Assembly (NCBI GenBank): GCA_049603715.1
Contig: JBMYSW010000002.1
Coordinates: 1-64,000, forward strand
Length of the DNA stretch: 64,000 nucleotides
DNA from: Pontibacterium sp049603715
GTDB lineage: Bacteria > Pseudomonadota > Gammaproteobacteria > Pseudomonadales > Balneatricaceae
Direction of reading: 5' to 3'
Shown: positions 7,911 through 17,204 of the stretch, one piece after another
Numbering within the stretch: the first letter of the stretch is position 1
How the letters are laid out: every line of letters begins with the position of its first letter
Translations under genes and position numbers: made by a program
Notes under the pieces: generated by a model
The model's input: only the letters and a program-made list of their open reading frames with translations
Database searches by the model: none
Told to the model about the DNA's origin: nothing

Positions 7911-8942
7911 ATGCCCATGACAATAAAGGCAGGATGGGTTGCCGCCGCGCTGGCTGCAGCCTTGGTATTTAGCATGCTGTTAAGCACGGTGGTGGGGCCT
8001 ATGTCGTTGCCGATGTTTGATAGTTTGCTGGCGGTCATTGATGGTGTATTGGGTAGTGAACTCAGCGCCCTAAGCCAGTTCCAGCAAGTGGTGGTCACCG
8101 AGCTACGCTTGCCACGGGTGCTGCTTGCGATTGCGGTGGGTGGTATTTTGGCTCAGTGCGGCGCGGTTATTCAGGGTTTGTTTCGCAACCCTTTGGCAGA
8201 CCCCGGCATTATTGGTGTGTCCTCGGGCGCGGCGGTAGGTGCCATTGTGGCGATTGTGGTGTTTCCTGCCGCATGGGGGTTGTGGACTCTGCCTGTTAGC
8301 GCCTTTGTGGGCGGTTTAGCGACAACGTTTTTGGTGTATCGCTTGGCGCAGTCGCAGGGCGGTACCTCTATTTTAATATTGCTGTTAGCAGGGGTAGCTA
8401 TATCGGCACTTGCTGGCTCAATCATTGGTTTTTTGAGTTATTTCGCCGACGATCAAAGCTTACGCTCTTTAAGTGTTTGGCAAATGGGGGCGCTGACCGC
8501 CGCTGACCCTGCCAACATTACCCTCGCATTTGTAACGCTAGCCTTGCTTACCTTTGCTTTTATGCGCCATGCACAAGCGTTAAATGCTTTGTTACTTGGC
8601 GAAGCAGAGGCCCGCCATTTGGGCATTGATGTAGAACGCCTTAAGCGTCGCTTAGTGGTGTTAGCCGCCATTGGTGTCGGCGTCGCAGTGTCCTGTACTG
8701 GCATTATCGGTTTTGTTGGGCTGGTGGTGCCTCACTTGGTTCGCCTTACCCTTGGGCCTAATCATCATTATTTATTGCCGCTTTCGGCGTTATTGGGCGC
8801 GCTGTTACTGGTTCTCTCAGACTTGTTAGCACGGGTGCTTGTTCAGCCTGCAGAACTACCAGTGGGGTTGGTGACCGTATTAATTGGCGCACCCTTCTTC
8901 CTCGTTTTGCTTTTACAGCAACGCAAACAGTGGCGACCTTAG
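7911..8942 (+). CDS. hmuU: Heme ABC transporter permease (HutC/HmuU)
   Basis: This 343-residue FecCD/BtuC-family permease with about ten membrane helices moves heme across the inner membrane. Family motifs are clear: ELRLPRVLLAIAVGGILAQCGAVIQGLFRNPLADPGIIGVSSGA near residues 63-105, and the coupling-helix region GEAEARHLGIDVERLKRR, then GIIGFVGLVVPHLVRLTLGPNHH. Two starts are possible, ATG 7911 or ATG 7917; both lie right behind the last tandem repeat. The ATPase gene begins 58 bp downstream. Expression could depend on the number of upstream repeats. Confidence 0.93.
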   Translation: MPMTIKAGWVAAALAAALVFSMLLSTVVGPMSLPMFDSLLAVIDGVLGSELSALSQFQQVVVTELRLPRVLLAIAVGGILAQCGAVIQGLFRNPLADPGIIGVSSGAAVGAIVAIVVFPAAWGLWTLPVSAFVGGLATTFLVYRLAQSQGGTSILILLLAGVAISALAGSIIGFLSYFADDQSLRSLSVWQMGALTAADPANITLAFVTLALLTFAFMRHAQALNALLLGEAEARHLGIDVERLKRRLVVLAAIGVGVAVSCTGIIGFVGLVVPHLVRLTLGPNHHYLLPLSALLGALLLVLSDLLARVLVQPAELPVGLVTVLIGAPFFLVLLLQQRKQWRP

Positions 8943-9000
8943 TCGGCTATTAAACAATTCACTGATGGCATAAAACGCCAAACAAACAACAGGTAAAAAT

Positions 9001-9759
9001 ATGCTGAGTTTAAACCACGTGAGTTTAACGGTGTCGCAAAAACCCTTGCTGCACAAGGTATCGCTAGACATACCTGCGGGTGCGGTTTTTGGTTTGCTGG
9101 GAGCAAACGGTGCGGGTAAGTCGACCCTGCTTAAAGCCATGTCCGGTGAGGTATCTGTAACGGGTGAGGTGAGCCTTTATGGCAAGCCGCTTAAGCAATG
9201 GCCACGTCGTGCCTTAGCCCAGCATTTGGCGGTATTGCCCCAAGCCAGCCAGCTAACCTTTCCATTTAGCGCCCACGAAGTGGTGGCACTGGGATTAACA
9301 CCACTCAGTGTGTCTAAGGCGCAGGGCCAAGCCCTGATTCACGAAGTTATGGTGCACACAGACACCCTGCAATTTTCCGATCGCGCCTATCCTTCACTCT
9401 CTGGCGGCGAGCGTCAGCGGGTGCAGCTTGCAAGGGTATTGCTGCAACTTAGCCAAGCGGAACAACCGCCGTTTTTGCTGCTCGATGAGCCTACCTCCGC
9501 TCAAGACCTAGGCCACCAACATGGGCTATTGGCCCTCGCCAAAGACCTTGCCCACCAAAAAGGCGTGGGCGTGGTGGTGATTCTTCACGACCTTAATCAT
9601 GCCCTTAGCTATTGCGACGACTGCTGTGTTTTAGCCAATGGCCATGTCGACGCCCAAGGTGTGCCCAGTGATGTGCTCACTCATGAACGTGTCGAGGCGC
9701 TGTGGAACTACTCGCCAACACGAGTGCCTTTAGATGACGAGCGCTGGGTGTTGGTGTAA
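9001..9759 (+). CDS. hmuV: Heme ABC transporter ATPase (HutD/HmuV)
   Basis: This 252-residue ABC ATPase powers heme import with the two preceding gene products. Walker A GANGAGKST is at residues 34-42, the signature LSGGERQRVQLAR at about 138-150, Walker B FLLLDEPTSAQD at about 159-170, and the switch histidine is in VILHDLNHALSYCDDC. Length and spacing are normal for HmuV. It is the last gene of the rightward heme operon. A perfect palindrome AGTGCTGAGCACT follows about 30 bp after the stop but lacks a T-run, so it is not a clear terminator. Confidence 0.94.
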   Translation: MLSLNHVSLTVSQKPLLHKVSLDIPAGAVFGLLGANGAGKSTLLKAMSGEVSVTGEVSLYGKPLKQWPRRALAQHLAVLPQASQLTFPFSAHEVVALGLTPLSVSKAQGQALIHEVMVHTDTLQFSDRAYPSLSGGERQRVQLARVLLQLSQAEQPPFLLLDEPTSAQDLGHQHGLLALAKDLAHQKGVGVVVILHDLNHALSYCDDCCVLANGHVDAQGVPSDVLTHERVEALWNYSPTRVPLDDERWVLV

Positions 9760-9965
9760 GCCTAAGCTCATGTAAGAGGCTTCTGAGTGCTGAGCACTAA
9801 AGTTGGCTTTTAATGTCGTTGGTTTCTTATATGCTGTGAAGATGTAATGCGTGTGTGCCGCTCACGACTGAGGGCTATTGCCTATAGGGCGAATCGCGAA
9901 TCATTGCATCGATTATTATTCCAGCTACTAGCTAACGTCACCGCCAACCAAAAAGGAGCTTTGTT

Positions 9966-11183
9966 ATGGGCTTTAGCTCTCGCACACCTCTATCGACGCT
10001 CGCGCTTTTATGTGTGGGAGTGGTGGGGGTGTTGGCGACTTGGTTTTCGGCTACGGCGGTGGTGCCAGAGCTTTTAACCTTGTGGCAACTCACCTCAACA
10101 CAGGCGGCGTGGCTGACCAACGGTGTGCAAATTGGCTTTGTGGTGGGAGCGCTGGCTGCCTCTGTGGTGAATTTGCCCGATTTAATTCGTTTGCCAAGGC
10201 TGATGGCGGTATCAGCCGTTATTGCCGCTTTGGCCAACGCTGGGTTACTGGTGTCCCCTTCGGCCGAGGTCGCGGTGGCGTTGCGCATTATTACTGGGGT
10301 GGCCCTTGCAGGGGTGTACCCAGCGGCGCTCAAGCTTATGGCCACTTGGTTTGTCAAAGGGCGAGGGCTGGCTCTGGGCTGTCTTATCGGCGCGTTAACG
10401 CTGGGTTCGTCCATGCCTCACCTGTTTCGCGTGCTATTTGACGGAGTGCCTTGGCAATCGGTGGTGCTGGCTTCGTCTGCCACTTCTCTTTTTGCAGCGC
10501 TGCTCTTTGTTGTTTTTATTCAAGAAGGCCCCAACGCCTTTGGTCGCGCGGTGTTTAATCCGCGCCAGTGCTTGCAAGTCTTCAGTTCCAAACCTTTGTT
10601 GTTAGCTAACCTTGGCTACTTTGGCCATATGTGGGAGCTGTATGCCATGTGGGCGTGGTTATTGGCTTTTGCTACTGCGGCGGCCGAAGGCTTAGTGGAC
10701 TTTCCGTTTGGCTCGCCATCGCTGTTTTGTTTTGTGGTTGTGGCTACGGGCGTGGTGGGCTGCTTGTTAGGTGGCTATCTATCCGACCGTATTGGAAGGT
10801 GTTACACCACCATTGGCATGATGCTGGTGTCGGGCACTTGTGCCTTGTTGATGGGCGTATTTTACGACGGGCCAAATTGGTTGTTGGCATTAATCGCTTT
10901 GCTATGGGGCGCATCGGTGATTGGCGACAGTGCTCAGTTTTCGGCCGCGGTGACGGAGTTAGCCGACAGTGCCTTTGTTGGTACGGCATTGGCCTTACAA
11001 CTGGGCTTGGGTTTTGCACTCACGGTGCTTGCCATCGCCGGTATTCCGGTGTTTGTAGAGTGGTTAGGCGGTTGGCAGTGGGCGTTTTTGCTGCTCGCTC
11101 CTGGGCCGTTTTTAGGTGCTTTGGCTATGGCGTATTTGCGCAAACTGCCCGAGGCAAAAAAGCTGGCGGGCGGTTTGGGCTAG
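9966..11183 (+). CDS. MFS transporter, substrate unknown
   Basis: This 405-residue major facilitator protein has twelve predicted membrane helices. After helix 2 the loop is NLPDLIRLPRLM instead of the strict family motif. The second-half equivalent, GGYLSDRIGRCYTT, is intact at about residues 268-281. GVALAGVYPAALKLMATWFVKGRGLALG resembles motif 4-5 regions of the anion/nitrate and cyanate-type MFS groups. A good ribosome site (AAAGGAG) precedes the ATG. It converges on the LacI gene, the two stops overlapping by 3-4 bp (11180-11183), so it is not part of either neighbouring operon. I cannot predict its substrate; no iron link is visible beyond position. Confidence 0.8.
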   Translation: MGFSSRTPLSTLALLCVGVVGVLATWFSATAVVPELLTLWQLTSTQAAWLTNGVQIGFVVGALAASVVNLPDLIRLPRLMAVSAVIAALANAGLLVSPSAEVAVALRIITGVALAGVYPAALKLMATWFVKGRGLALGCLIGALTLGSSMPHLFRVLFDGVPWQSVVLASSATSLFAALLFVVFIQEGPNAFGRAVFNPRQCLQVFSSKPLLLANLGYFGHMWELYAMWAWLLAFATAAAEGLVDFPFGSPSLFCFVVVATGVVGCLLGGYLSDRIGRCYTTIGMMLVSGTCALLMGVFYDGPNWLLALIALLWGASVIGDSAQFSAAVTELADSAFVGTALALQLGLGFALTVLAIAGIPVFVEWLGGWQWAFLLLAPGPFLGALAMAYLRKLPEAKKLAGGLG

Positions 11184-12205
11184 GCAGATTCGCGCAAAAT
11201 AAGTTTACTGTCGAGGTAAGTCTCGTTGCTGTGTTTAGCGGGGGTTTTGCCTAGCTCTGCCAAAATGATCTCAATGGCTGTTTGGCCAATGGCGGTGACA
11301 TTTTGTTCCACCGTGGTGAGCGGTGGCACAGTAAAGCCGCTCAGTGGGTGGTTATCGTGGCCACACACGGCGATGTTATAGCCATCGGCGGTTTTGTGCA
11401 GCATATCAACAGACGACAAGGCCGATAAAACACCAAACGCGATACGGTCGTTGGCGCAAATAATTGCGTCGGTGTGCAGCTGCTTCGACTTAATCATCAG
11501 TAGCATTTGCTGCTTAGCCCATTCTTCAAACGCCCAAGTGTCTGCGTGTGTATCTACAGGTAAGACGTTGGGTGTGAGTTTTTGTGCCTGCATGATTTGC
11601 ACAAAAGCGCGGTTGCGCTCGTCGGCATTGGAGTTAACCGTTGGCATAGGGAAGTAACTCGGTGTGCGACCCGAGTCGAGTACATAGTGGGTGATCAAAG
11701 CGATGCTTTGTTGGTTATTGTTGCGAACGGTATGGCTCGCGCCTTCAAACACTGCGTCGATAAATACTACGGGAATCTCTTGCTCAATACGGCTGAGCTG
11801 TTCTGTTTTTTCGCGATAACCTGCAGGGGCAAAACAAATGCCAGAGGCTTTGATCGAAACAAAGTGCGCCAGTGCTTTATCTTCGAGTTCGGGCTTGCCG
11901 TACGAGCAAACGGCCATCACTAGGTAGCCGTGGTTTAGCGCGAACATTTCGAGTGATTGCACAATAGACGCGTAAAAAGGATCCCCAAAAGAGGGGATCA
12001 AGACACCGATAATACGCGAGTCCTTTCGCATGAGGCTTGAAGCAAGAAGGTTAGGCCGATAGTTCACGCGCGCGAGCGCCGCTTCGATTTTGCCGCGCGA
12101 ACGAGCGCTAACAGAATCGGCCTGTTCAAAGTACTTTGATGCGGTAGGGCGGGAGACGCCGGCATAAGCGGCGAACTCCTCCATCGTATTAATCGTCTTT
12201 TGCAT
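11180..12205 (-). CDS. LacI-family regulator of the polyol operon
   Basis: This 341-residue repressor has an N-terminal LacI helix-turn-helix (TMEEFAAYAGVSRPTASKYFEQADSVS, residues 7-33) and hinge helix (VNYRPNLLASSLM). A periplasmic-binding-protein-like sensor domain starts at RIIGVLIPSFGDPFYASIV. ICANDRIAFGVLSAL and VCGHDNHPLSGFTVPPLTTVEQ are standard family motifs. It is the last gene of the leftward operon, 47 bp after the GatZ-like gene. Its likely targets are the two TTTTACGCG palindromes at the operon promoter (19525-19561), which have the central CG typical of LacI-family sites. The inducer is probably the polyol or its phosphorylated product. Confidence 0.88.
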   Translation of the reverse strand: MQKTINTMEEFAAYAGVSRPTASKYFEQADSVSARSRGKIEAALARVNYRPNLLASSLMRKDSRIIGVLIPSFGDPFYASIVQSLEMFALNHGYLVMAVCSYGKPELEDKALAHFVSIKASGICFAPAGYREKTEQLSRIEQEIPVVFIDAVFEGASHTVRNNNQQSIALITHYVLDSGRTPSYFPMPTVNSNADERNRAFVQIMQAQKLTPNVLPVDTHADTWAFEEWAKQQMLLMIKSKQLHTDAIICANDRIAFGVLSALSSVDMLHKTADGYNIAVCGHDNHPLSGFTVPPLTTVEQNVTAIGQTAIEIILAELGKTPAKHSNETYLDSKLILRESA

Positions 12206-12252
12206 ACGCTTCCGGTGTGAATAGGTACTTAGAGACGATTGTTACACAACCA

Positions 12253-13551
12253 CTAGGCAACGCCAATCTGCCCACACGCATTGGCATAGTCTTTTAGCGT
12301 GACTTGTACGCAATGCTGAATAAATTTACGCGGGTTATTTGCCACTTCTTCGGCCCGTAGGGCGCGATATTGCGGCGGTAAGTACTGGCTAATTAACGGC
12401 AGTGGCGCAGGTTTATTGGTGAGATTACGAATCAGCTTATCAAGGGCAAACTCCACATCTGGGTGGCTCCAGTAGTAGCGTGAGCGGTCGCTGAAGCTGT
12501 ATTTGCGGGCAAAGGCTTGTTCGCTTTCTGAGCCGTGGTAGTAGCCTTGCCAGTTATCTGGGTGGCTCACCATGGTTTGTTCGAGCACGTGACGAAGGTT
12601 GGAACGCTCTTCTGGCTCAATCCAGTCGTCTTCTACAAGGCTAAGTGCAAAGGCAGCCTCTCGAAACGCGAAGGTAAGGCCCGGGCCTACTTTTAAGATA
12701 CCAAAGTGGTCGTTTACTAGCTGGCGCAAACACTCGGGTGTTTGGTAGTCCGTTGAGTGAGCCTCGAAGATGATATCGTCAAAGTCATGAATCGCTTGCT
12801 TAAGCGCCGTGGCTTTGGTGGGCTCGTAGGCAATCACACTGGCGTGATCAAACTCAACGCCCGGTTGCACCACCACACCCACAACACGGCGTAGGGCGTC
12901 GCTAATACCTAGCTTATTAAACAGCGCTTGGTGCGTTTCGATGGTGAATTTGAGGTCTGTTGTGGTGGTGACTTGCAGTTCTTCCAAGTCCTCTTGTGCT
13001 CCGCCGGGCACAGGTACTTCGGTGCCAATCACGTAATACAAGGTTTGCCCTGGTGCACATACAGACTCAGCCGCTTGGCACATGAGCGCAGCACGCTCGG
13101 CGATGGTCTCGGGTGCCAAGGGTGTTGGATCGTCTGCGCAGGACATGCTGGCATCTAGGTGAATTTTGGTAAAGCCGGCTTCCACATAGCTTTTAACAAG
13201 GTCGATGGCTTTTTCCATGGCCGCTAGCGCAGGCAACTTAGTCCAAGGGTTTGGGCCAAGATGGTCGCCACCTAAAATGAGTTGGCGAGTATCAAACGAC
13301 ACGTCAAGGGCAATGTCGGATACATATTGCCTAAAGTCGGCCGGTGTCATTCCGGTGTAACCGCCGTCTTGGTTTACTTGGTTACATGTCGCTTCAATGA
13401 GTAAAGGGCTTTCGCTGGCACTTGCCTCGATCATAGCGGCTTCGAGTACGTAGCGGTTGGCCGAGCAAACAGAGTAGATGCCGACTTGTTCACCGGCACG
13501 GTTGCGGGCAACGATGTCTTTGAGGGTGTTTTGGGTGTTTTGGATGTTCAT
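12253..13551 (-). CDS. GatZ/KbaZ-family protein (tagatose-6-P metabolism)
   Basis: This 432-residue protein belongs to the D-tagatose-bisphosphate aldolase non-catalytic-subunit family (GatZ/KbaZ). Visible family blocks are GIYSVCSANRYVLEAAMIEA, LIEATCNQVNQDGGYTGMTPADF, LGGDHLGPNPW, EAGFTKIHLDASMSC and FEAHSTDYQTP. In enteric galactitol and N-acetylgalactosamine pathways such proteins support the GatY/KbaY aldolase, but no such aldolase is encoded here. In Agrobacterium a stand-alone member is a D-tagatose-6-phosphate 4-epimerase that makes fructose-6-phosphate. The neighbouring SDR and PfkB kinase fit that second role. AGGA lies 7 nt before the ATG, and the kinase gene ends 17 bp upstream. 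Family confidence is high; the epimerase activity is inferred. Confidence 0.88.
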   Translation of the reverse strand: MNIQNTQNTLKDIVARNRAGEQVGIYSVCSANRYVLEAAMIEASASESPLLIEATCNQVNQDGGYTGMTPADFRQYVSDIALDVSFDTRQLILGGDHLGPNPWTKLPALAAMEKAIDLVKSYVEAGFTKIHLDASMSCADDPTPLAPETIAERAALMCQAAESVCAPGQTLYYVIGTEVPVPGGAQEDLEELQVTTTTDLKFTIETHQALFNKLGISDALRRVVGVVVQPGVEFDHASVIAYEPTKATALKQAIHDFDDIIFEAHSTDYQTPECLRQLVNDHFGILKVGPGLTFAFREAAFALSLVEDDWIEPEERSNLRHVLEQTMVSHPDNWQGYYHGSESEQAFARKYSFSDRSRYYWSHPDVEFALDKLIRNLTNKPAPLPLISQYLPPQYRALRAEEVANNPRKFIQHCVQVTLKDYANACGQIGVA

Positions 13552-13568
13552 AGCTTTGTCCTGTCGTC

Positions 13569-14507
13569 CTAGGCAAATGACGCGATAAAAGATTCAATTT
13601 GCGCTTGGTTAGCTGCGCCTTCCATGGGGCCCCAGGCCGAGACGGCCATCGCGCCGCTGGCATTCGCGAGCATAAGCGCCTGATGAGGGGCAATGCCGTT
13701 TTGGCGAGCCGCGATAAAGGTGGCACCAAAGGTGTCGCCAGCACCGGTTGCATCGACTTCATCCACCTTGTAGGCGTCGCAGCGATAGTGCTCCGTTGGG
13801 CTGAAGTAAGCGCAACCTTGGTGGCCTTTTTTCAACACAATTTCAGATACGCCTAGGGCAAATGCGGCTTCAAGGGCTTCGGATTCGGTTTGTGTGCCTG
13901 TCAGGTCAAACAGCTCTTCGCCGCTGGGTAAAAAAATATCGGTTTGAGCCAACACGTCTTTAAAAAAGCTGAACAGGGCTTTGTCGCCCAAAAGCTCTTT
14001 GCGCACATTGGGGTCAAACGAGATAAGTGCACCGCCTTCTTTTGCTAACCCCATGGCTTCTTTGAGCAGTGCGATCGCCTCTGTGCTGAACACCGAGGAC
14101 CCCATCACATGGAAGACACTGGCATTTTTTAACCGCGCTCGACTTACTTCGCTTAGGGAAACTTGCCCCGCGGCGCTGTGAGCGATGTTAAAAATAAAGG
14201 CGCGATCGCCGCTTTGCTCGTAGGTAACAAACGCGGTGCCTGTGGGCCTTTCTGGGTCGACTTGAATAAGAGACGTGTCGACGCCGTTTTGCGTGAGTCG
14301 CTTTAAACAGGCGCTGCCAAAGTCGTCGTTGCCCACGCTGCCAATAATGGCAGCGGGGGTGTTTAGTTTAGCGACTTGGTTAATAAAAATGGCGGGAGCG
14401 CCGCTGGGGTAAGGCCCCAGGTATTCGCCTATCTCGATAAAGGCTTGGTCCTTTTCTTTGGCCATAACCTCAACAAGAATTTCACCGCAGGTAATAATCG
14501 GCTTCAT
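13569..14507 (-). CDS. PfkB-family sugar kinase (probable ketose kinase)
   Basis: This 312-residue ribokinase-family kinase has an N-terminal CGEILVEVM and GPYPSGAPAIFINQVAKL, the first PfkB signature. The second signature DEVDATGAGDTFGATFIAA lies near residues 240-258, with the catalytic aspartate in GAGD. It should phosphorylate the ketose made by the dehydrogenase next door, giving a ketose-6-phosphate (or 1-phosphate) for the GatZ-like protein. A tagatose kinase of this family occurs in the comparable Agrobacterium cluster, which is the basis for suggesting D-tagatose. Fructose is an alternative if the polyol is sorbitol. An AGGA lies just before the ATG. Confidence 0.86.
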   Translation of the reverse strand: MKPIITCGEILVEVMAKEKDQAFIEIGEYLGPYPSGAPAIFINQVAKLNTPAAIIGSVGNDDFGSACLKRLTQNGVDTSLIQVDPERPTGTAFVTYEQSGDRAFIFNIAHSAAGQVSLSEVSRARLKNASVFHVMGSSVFSTEAIALLKEAMGLAKEGGALISFDPNVRKELLGDKALFSFFKDVLAQTDIFLPSGEELFDLTGTQTESEALEAAFALGVSEIVLKKGHQGCAYFSPTEHYRCDAYKVDEVDATGAGDTFGATFIAARQNGIAPHQALMLANASGAMAVSAWGPMEGAANQAQIESFIASFA

Positions 14508-14534
14508 GGTGGTTGTCCTTTTAGCGCTTAGCTC

Positions 14535-15305
14535 TTAGCTCATCCAGTTGCCGCCGCACACATTCAGTGTTTGGGCAACAATGTAATCGCTGTCGCTAGA
14601 GGCTAAAAAGACTGCCGCACCCACCAAGTCTTCTGGGTGACCCATACGGCCATAAGGCACGGCCTCGCCTACCATTTGTTTCTTTTGGCCTATTTCGAGG
14701 TTTTCGTATTTAGCGAATAGCGCGTCTACGGTGCCCCACATCGGTGTATCGATCACGCCCGGTGCAATGGCGTTCACATTAATGCCTTGTTTAATAAGGG
14801 ATAAACCAGCCGATTGCGTTAGGCTGATAACCGCTGCTTTGCTGGCACAGTAGGTGGCAACCAATGGCTCGCCACGGCGACCAGCCTGCGAAGAAAAGTT
14901 AACGATTTTACCTTTGCTGCCCTGCTTGATCATTTGCTTGGCAACGTCCTGAACTAAAAACATCAACGCTTTGACGTTTACATTAAAAACAAAGTCGTAA
15001 TCGGCTTCTTCGATTTCTAGAAACGGGCCCATGTTAAAAACAGCGGCGTTGTTCACCAAAATATCGACTTGGCCAAAATGCTCGACGGTTTGGTCGATTA
15101 ACGCTTGGCGAGAAGCTTTGTCGGTAATATCAACGGCCACTGCAAGGGCATTGCTGCCCAGCGTTTCGGCGGTTTCTTGTGCTTTTGCGGCATTGATGTC
15201 AGCAATGACGACCTTTGCGCCTTCGTTTACATAACCTTGTGCAATGGCTTTACCAATACCGTCGGCACTGCCAGTGATGATGGCTACTTTGTTGTTCAGT
15301 TTCAT
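14535..15305 (-). CDS. SDR polyol dehydrogenase (SmoS-like)
   Basis: This 256-residue short-chain dehydrogenase has the NAD-binding motif TGSADGIGKA (residues 11-20), a following ADIN that suggests NAD rather than NADP, NNAA, and the catalytic YCASK with an upstream serine in NFSSQAGRRGE. The sequence pattern, including GINVNAIAPGVIDTPMW and the end VAQTLNVCGGNWMS, is very close to the sorbitol/L-iditol dehydrogenase SmoS of Rhodobacter. That enzyme also oxidizes galactitol to D-tagatose. It would carry out the first step of polyol breakdown: sorbitol to fructose, or galactitol to tagatose. It lies between the ABC ATPase and the kinase in one operon. Confidence 0.88.
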   Translation of the reverse strand: MKLNNKVAIITGSADGIGKAIAQGYVNEGAKVVIADINAAKAQETAETLGSNALAVAVDITDKASRQALIDQTVEHFGQVDILVNNAAVFNMGPFLEIEEADYDFVFNVNVKALMFLVQDVAKQMIKQGSKGKIVNFSSQAGRRGEPLVATYCASKAAVISLTQSAGLSLIKQGINVNAIAPGVIDTPMWGTVDALFAKYENLEIGQKKQMVGEAVPYGRMGHPEDLVGAAVFLASSDSDYIVAQTLNVCGGNWMS

Positions 15306-15347
15306 GTGAGGTACCTTTAAAAAGAAAATGGTCGAGTTTTTGTTGGT

Positions 15348-16349
15348 TTAAGACGCCATGCGTTCGTCATTTTCATCAAACAAGTGTAGGGCGTTTGGTG
15401 CGGCTGTGAGGTAAATGTCTTCGCCATTTTTGACAGATACTTCGCCTGATTGGCGCACAGTGATGTGCCCCATATCGGTTTCTACGTGTAAAAAGGTGTC
15501 TGAGCCAAGGTGCTCACTCAAAATCACCTTACCCTTCCACTGGCCGCCTTCGAGCGAAATATCAATGTGCTCTGGACGAATACCAATGGTTTTTGCGCCG
15601 TAATCGTGAGCAGCTTTGCCCGTGATAAAGTTCATTTTAGGGCTGCCAATAAAGCCAGCGACGAAGATATTACGAGGCGTTCGATAGAGCTCAATAGGTG
15701 AGCCCACTTGCTCAATGCGCCCTGCATTAAACACCACAATTTTGTCGGCCATGGTCATGGCTTCCACCTGATCGTGGGTTACATAGATCATGGTGCTTTT
15801 AAGCTTTTGGTGTAGCTCTGAAATTTCTAGTCGCATGGTGACGCGAAGGGCGGCATCAAGGTTTGACAACGGCTCGTCAAACAAAAAGGCATAGGGCTGG
15901 CGCACAATGGCGCGACCAATTGCCACACGCTGACGCTGACCACCCGAAAGCTGGCCCGGCTTACGGTCTAAATATTGGTGTAGATTGAGGGTTTTGGCCG
16001 CCGTTTCTACTTTTTCGTTGATTAATTCGGGGGCCATGCCAGCCATTTTAAGTGGAAACGCGATGTTTTTTCGCACACTCATATGGGGGTACAGCGCGTA
16101 GCTTTGAAACACCATGGATAAGCCGCGGTCTGACGGCGACATATTGGTGGCTTCTTTTCCGTCAATAACGATATGGCCGCTGGTGGTATCTTCAAGGCCT
16201 GCGATCAGGCGCAGTAGGGTCGACTTACCACAGCCTGACGGGCCGACAAAGACCACAAATTCGCCATCGTTGATTTCTAGGTTAAGCGGAGGAATGACAT
16301 TTACGTCACCGAATGACTTGGTGACATCGTTTAATACAATTTTGCCCAT
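15348..16349 (-). CDS. Polyol/sugar ABC transporter ATPase (MalK/SmoK type)
   Basis: This 333-residue ATPase of the CUT1 sugar importer group has Walker A GPSGCGKST near residues 36-44, Q-loop MVFQSYALYPHMSV, signature LSGGQRQRVAIGR, Walker B FLFDEPLSNLDAALR and switch THDQVEAMTMADK. A C-terminal regulatory OB-like domain follows (IGIRPEHIDISLEGGQWKG). It energizes uptake through the two permeases encoded directly upstream in the operon. It ends with a short DDE-free tail and is 42 bp from the dehydrogenase. Similar ATPases are shared among several sugar importers, so substrate cannot be read from this subunit alone. Confidence 0.92.
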   Translation of the reverse strand: MGKIVLNDVTKSFGDVNVIPPLNLEINDGEFVVFVGPSGCGKSTLLRLIAGLEDTTSGHIVIDGKEATNMSPSDRGLSMVFQSYALYPHMSVRKNIAFPLKMAGMAPELINEKVETAAKTLNLHQYLDRKPGQLSGGQRQRVAIGRAIVRQPYAFLFDEPLSNLDAALRVTMRLEISELHQKLKSTMIYVTHDQVEAMTMADKIVVFNAGRIEQVGSPIELYRTPRNIFVAGFIGSPKMNFITGKAAHDYGAKTIGIRPEHIDISLEGGQWKGKVILSEHLGSDTFLHVETDMGHITVRQSGEVSVKNGEDIYLTAAPNALHLFDENDERMAS

Positions 16350-16371
16350 GATACAGGTGTCCTATTTATCT

Positions 16372-17202
16372 TTATTTAACAGCGCCAAAGGTAAGGCCGC
16401 GGACGAGTTGTTTTTGGCTAAACCAGCCCAAGATCAAAATGGGTGCAATGGCCATAATGGAAGCAGCAGACAGCTTGGCGTAAAACAAGCCTTCAGGGCT
16501 GGAGTAACTGGCAATGAAGGCGGTAAGAGGCGCGGCGTTTGCGCCTGTTAAATTCAGTGTCCAAAAAGACTCGTTCCAAGAAAGAATCGCGTTGAGTAGC
16601 AAAGTTGAGGCAATGCCTGGAATCGCCATTGGTACCAATACATAAAGTATTTCGTTGCGCAGGCTAGCGCCGTCCATGCGAGCTGCTTCTAAAATTTCGC
16701 CGGGAATCTCCTTGAGATAGGTAAACAGCATCCAAATAACGATAGGCAGGTTCATTAGGGTAAGAATCACCACCAACGCGAATTTGGTATCGAGCAGCCC
16801 TGCGTCTTTGCATAGCAAATAAATGGGGATAAGCACGCCAACGGCAGGCATCATTTTGGTAGAGAGCATCCACATCAAAATGTCTTTTGTATGGCGGCTA
16901 GGCACAAAGGCCATAGACCATGCCGCAGGAATAGCGATCACCAATGCCACCACGGTTGAGCCAAGTGCGATCACCACTGAGTTCCAAAAGTGATGAAAGT
17001 AGTCGGAGCGCTCTTGCACGATAAAGTAGTTTTCGATGGTCCAATCGAACATCAAAAACTTGGGAGGCGAAGCAATGGCGTCGATCTCAGTTTTAAAGCT
17101 CGTTAGCAAGGTCCAAATGATGGGGAAGGCGATAAGCAGTGCCACCGACCATGCAGCGAGGGTTACAAAAATTCGGTATTTTGTGCTGATTTGTCGTGCC
17201 AT
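16372..17202 (-). CDS. Polyol ABC transporter permease (SmoG/MalG type)
   Basis: This 276-residue CUT1 permease has six predicted membrane helices. The binding-protein-dependent transport signature is visible as EAARMDGASLRNEILYVLVPMAIPGIASTL (the EAA loop that contacts the ATPase), near residues 177-206. FPIIWTLLTSFKTE and the end IAPILILGWFSQKQLVRGLTFGAVK are characteristic of the MalG group and of polyol permeases. It lies 2 bp after the partner permease, so the two are co-translated, and 22 bp before the ATPase gene. Confidence 0.92.
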   Translation of the reverse strand: MARQISTKYRIFVTLAAWSVALLIAFPIIWTLLTSFKTEIDAIASPPKFLMFDWTIENYFIVQERSDYFHHFWNSVVIALGSTVVALVIAIPAAWSMAFVPSRHTKDILMWMLSTKMMPAVGVLIPIYLLCKDAGLLDTKFALVVILTLMNLPIVIWMLFTYLKEIPGEILEAARMDGASLRNEILYVLVPMAIPGIASTLLLNAILSWNESFWTLNLTGANAAPLTAFIASYSSPEGLFYAKLSAASIMAIAPILILGWFSQKQLVRGLTFGAVK

Positions 17203-17204
17203 GG

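Noticed and set aside
9938..10414. A 158-codon reverse frame over the MFS start
   Set aside because: Low-complexity Ala/Thr/Pro composition typical of an antisense shadow; no ribosome site.
10631..11254. A 207-codon forward frame inside the MFS gene
   Set aside because: It is rich in Cys, Gly and Arg, with no family features, and shifted relative to a clear twelve-helix transporter.
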